NCBI GenBank assembly: GCA_041674485.1
Contig: JBAYVP010000299.1
Location: forward strand, 1-6,624
Direction: 5' to 3'
DNA: 6,624 nucleotides
From: JAGXQV01 sp041674485
Lineage (GTDB): Bacteria; Pseudomonadota; Gammaproteobacteria; Burkholderiales; Sulfuricellaceae
This document shows positions 5,679 to 6,624 of this stretch, one piece after another (within the stretch, counting starts at the first letter, position 1; every line of letters starts with the position of its first letter). The translations under genes and the position numbers were made by a program. The notes beneath the pieces were generated by a model, which saw nothing but the letters and a program-made list of their open reading frames with translations, was not told the origin of the DNA and did no database searches.

Positions 5679-6277
5679 GTCTGTCTTCCGCCCCGGGAGT
5701 TTCAAGCATAGCGGATCAACTCGACGGCTTTCGCGCCGACCTGCTGCGTTTTGCCGTGCTGCAACTGCGTGATCGGGCGGCTGCGGAAGACGCCGTCCAG
5801 GAAGCCATGCTCGCGGCGCTGGAGGCCGCGCCGCGTTTCGACAACCGCTCGCAGCTCAAGACCTGGGTGTTTTCCATCCTCAAGCACAAGATCGTTGACC
5901 TGATCCGCCGCCGTAGCCGAGCCCCCCTGCTGGAGCGCGGCGTCGATGAATCTCCGGGAGGAATATTCGATACGCTGTTCGACGAGCAAGGACACTGGCA
6001 GAAAGACGAGCGCCCGGCGGACTGGGGCGACCCCGTTAAAACGTTGGAAAACGCCCGTTTCTGGGTCGTGTTCGAAGCCTGCCTCAACCACTTGCCGGAA
6101 AACACGGCGCGGGTTTTCATGATGCGCGAATTTCTCGGCTTCGATACCGGGGAAATCTGTCAGGAAATGGCAATCACCCCGACTAATTGCTGGGTAGTGC
6201 TGCACCGCGCCCGCATGGGCTTGCGCCTGTGCCTGGAAGAAACCTGGTTCGATATGGGGGAGAAACCATCATGCTGA
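5675..6277 (+). CDS. ECF-type sigma-70 factor (resembles TIGR02943 family)
   Basis: This 200-residue sigma factor has region 2 at about 18-85 (LLRFAVLQLRDRAAAEDAVQ, then FDNRSQLKTWVFSILKHKIVDLIRRRSR) and region 4 at about 128-190 (VFEACLNHLPENTARVFMMR, then GEICQEMAITPTNCWVVLHRARMGLR, the helix-turn-helix). The TPTNCWVVLHRAR wording and the FDEQGHW linker near 102-108 are what I remember of the TIGR02943 group, which is paired with a small zinc-finger anti-sigma factor, as here. It lacks region 3, as ECF factors do. The start overlaps the HD-GYP stop (ATGA) with no strong ribosome binding site of its own, so translation is probably coupled. The stop overlaps the next start by seven bases. It likely reads the twin promoter elements at 3650 and 6473. 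Confidence 0.93.
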   Translation: MSLSSAPGVSSIADQLDGFRADLLRFAVLQLRDRAAAEDAVQEAMLAALEAAPRFDNRSQLKTWVFSILKHKIVDLIRRRSRAPLLERGVDESPGGIFDTLFDEQGHWQKDERPADWGDPVKTLENARFWVVFEACLNHLPENTARVFMMREFLGFDTGEICQEMAITPTNCWVVLHRARMGLRLCLEETWFDMGEKPSC

Positions 6278-6477
6278 ACTGCAAACAAGCAACCGAACTG
6301 ATGTCGCAAGAGCAGGATCGTTCGCTCGTTTTCAAGGAACGGCTGGGATTGCGTTTTCACCTGGCGATGTGCGGTGGATGCCGGAATTTTCACAGGCAGA
6401 TGGCGTTTCTGCATGAAGCCTGTGCCCGTTACCCGGACGCCGGGACGGAGGAAAACAACGAGAGGAAAGCGCTGTAA
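6271..6477 (+). CDS. Small zinc-finger (zf-HC2/ZAS) anti-sigma factor
   Basis: The protein is 68 residues long. It has the ZAS zinc-binding set C4, H30, C34 and C37 in CKQATEL...FHLAMCGGCRNFHRQM, i.e. the H-x3-C-x2-C motif of zf-HC2 anti-sigma factors. There is no membrane segment, so it is a soluble cytoplasmic inhibitor expected to hold the preceding sigma factor; release by thiol oxidation or zinc loss is known for relatives such as RsrA and ChrR, but is not shown here. ATG 6271 is chosen because GGGGGAG (6256-6262) is eight bases upstream and the ZAS domain begins at once; a longer in-frame version from 6187 adds only residues read from the overlapping sigma gene. The stop codon TAA lies inside the second ECF-type promoter element. 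Confidence 0.9.
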   Translation: MLNCKQATELMSQEQDRSLVFKERLGLRFHLAMCGGCRNFHRQMAFLHEACARYPDAGTEENNERKAL

Positions 6478-6501
6478 GGAATTCCCGCTGCCGGCGACTA
6501 A
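6473..6501 (+). promoter_or_regulatory. Candidate ECF sigma promoter, copy 2 (downstream transcript)
   Basis: TGTAAGGAAT (6473-6482), 12 bases, CGACTAA (6495-6501), identical in all fixed positions and in spacing to the element at 3650-3678. Its TAA (6475-6477) is also the stop codon of the anti-sigma gene. Transcription would begin near 6508 and run to the right out of the window, implying a further target gene or RNA of the same sigma factor. Confidence 0.7.
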
Positions 6502-6552
6502 AGAACTAAAGTTTCACGGTTTTAAGCAGCCGTAGCGTATAAGGGAAAGCTA

Positions 6553-6594
6553 TTTTGACGGGGTTTGCTGTATCAATAGCAAATCCCGTCGAAA
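6553..6594. repeat. Strong inverted repeat downstream of the second ECF-type promoter
   Basis: The arms 6553-6569 (TTTTGACGGGGTTTGCT) and 6578-6594 (AGCAAATCCCGTCGAAA) are inverted copies matching in 15 of 17 positions, the two mismatches being wobble-compatible, around an 8-base loop. There is no clean T-run after the right arm, so a Rho-independent terminator is possible but atypical. It lies about 45 bases into the predicted transcript from 6508. Confidence 0.7.
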
Positions 6595-6624
6595 TTCATA
6601 TCCCCTGTAAACACGGCCACAAAG

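Noticed and set aside
6187..6477. Longer 96-residue version of the anti-sigma factor
   Set aside because: The extra 28 residues are read from the overlapping sigma gene in another frame; ATG 6271 has a good ribosome binding site and begins right at the zinc-finger domain.

Overview
The window looks like chromosome from a betaproteobacterium, possibly of the Nitrosomonadales/Gallionellales type. This is inferred from moderate-to-high GC, REP-like palindromes common in that group, and a zinc-finger anti-sigma/ECF sigma pair of a type I associate with betaproteobacteria. No taxonomic marker gene is present, so the assignment is tentative. All eight genes I support lie on the plus strand.

Left part (1-267): non-coding DNA with two palindromic repeats (21-96 and 159-225). 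The second ends three bases before an excellent sigma-70 promoter (229-257) that drives a TetR-family repressor gene.

Block 1 (268-2528), redox/electrophile theme: a TetR regulator, a 75-residue HMA-fold protein lacking the metal-binding CxxC, an AhpD-like carboxymuconolactone-decarboxylase-family protein with the full E-x11-CxxC-x3-H active site, and a peroxiredoxin-like protein with CPFC. The promoter regions of the first three genes carry related 18-bp operator-like sites (238-255, 878-895, 1198-1215), which suggests one small regulon controlled by the TetR protein. The AhpD-like gene is odd: its good ribosome binding site feeds an ATG that is out of frame with the gene across a run of nine C. 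Eight C would restore the frame, so this is either a phase-variable tract or a sequence error.

Block 2 (2652-6477), signalling/sigma-factor theme: a stand-alone SpoIIE/PP2C-type phosphatase, followed by a tightly coupled set of four genes: an unknown lipoprotein, an HD-GYP phosphodiesterase with a C-terminal zinc ribbon, an ECF sigma factor (resembling TIGR02943), and a 68-residue ZAS-type anti-sigma factor. Three of the junctions overlap (ATGA, ATGA and a 7-base overlap).

The most notable signal is a pair of identical bipartite promoter-like sites, TGTAAGGAAT-N12-CGACTAA, at 3650-3678 (45-50 bases upstream of the lipoprotein start) and 6473-6501 (overlapping the anti-sigma stop codon and pointing out of the window). 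They are the likely target sites of the encoded ECF sigma factor, giving an autoregulated operon plus at least one more target transcript to the right. A strong inverted repeat (6553-6594) lies inside that second transcript.
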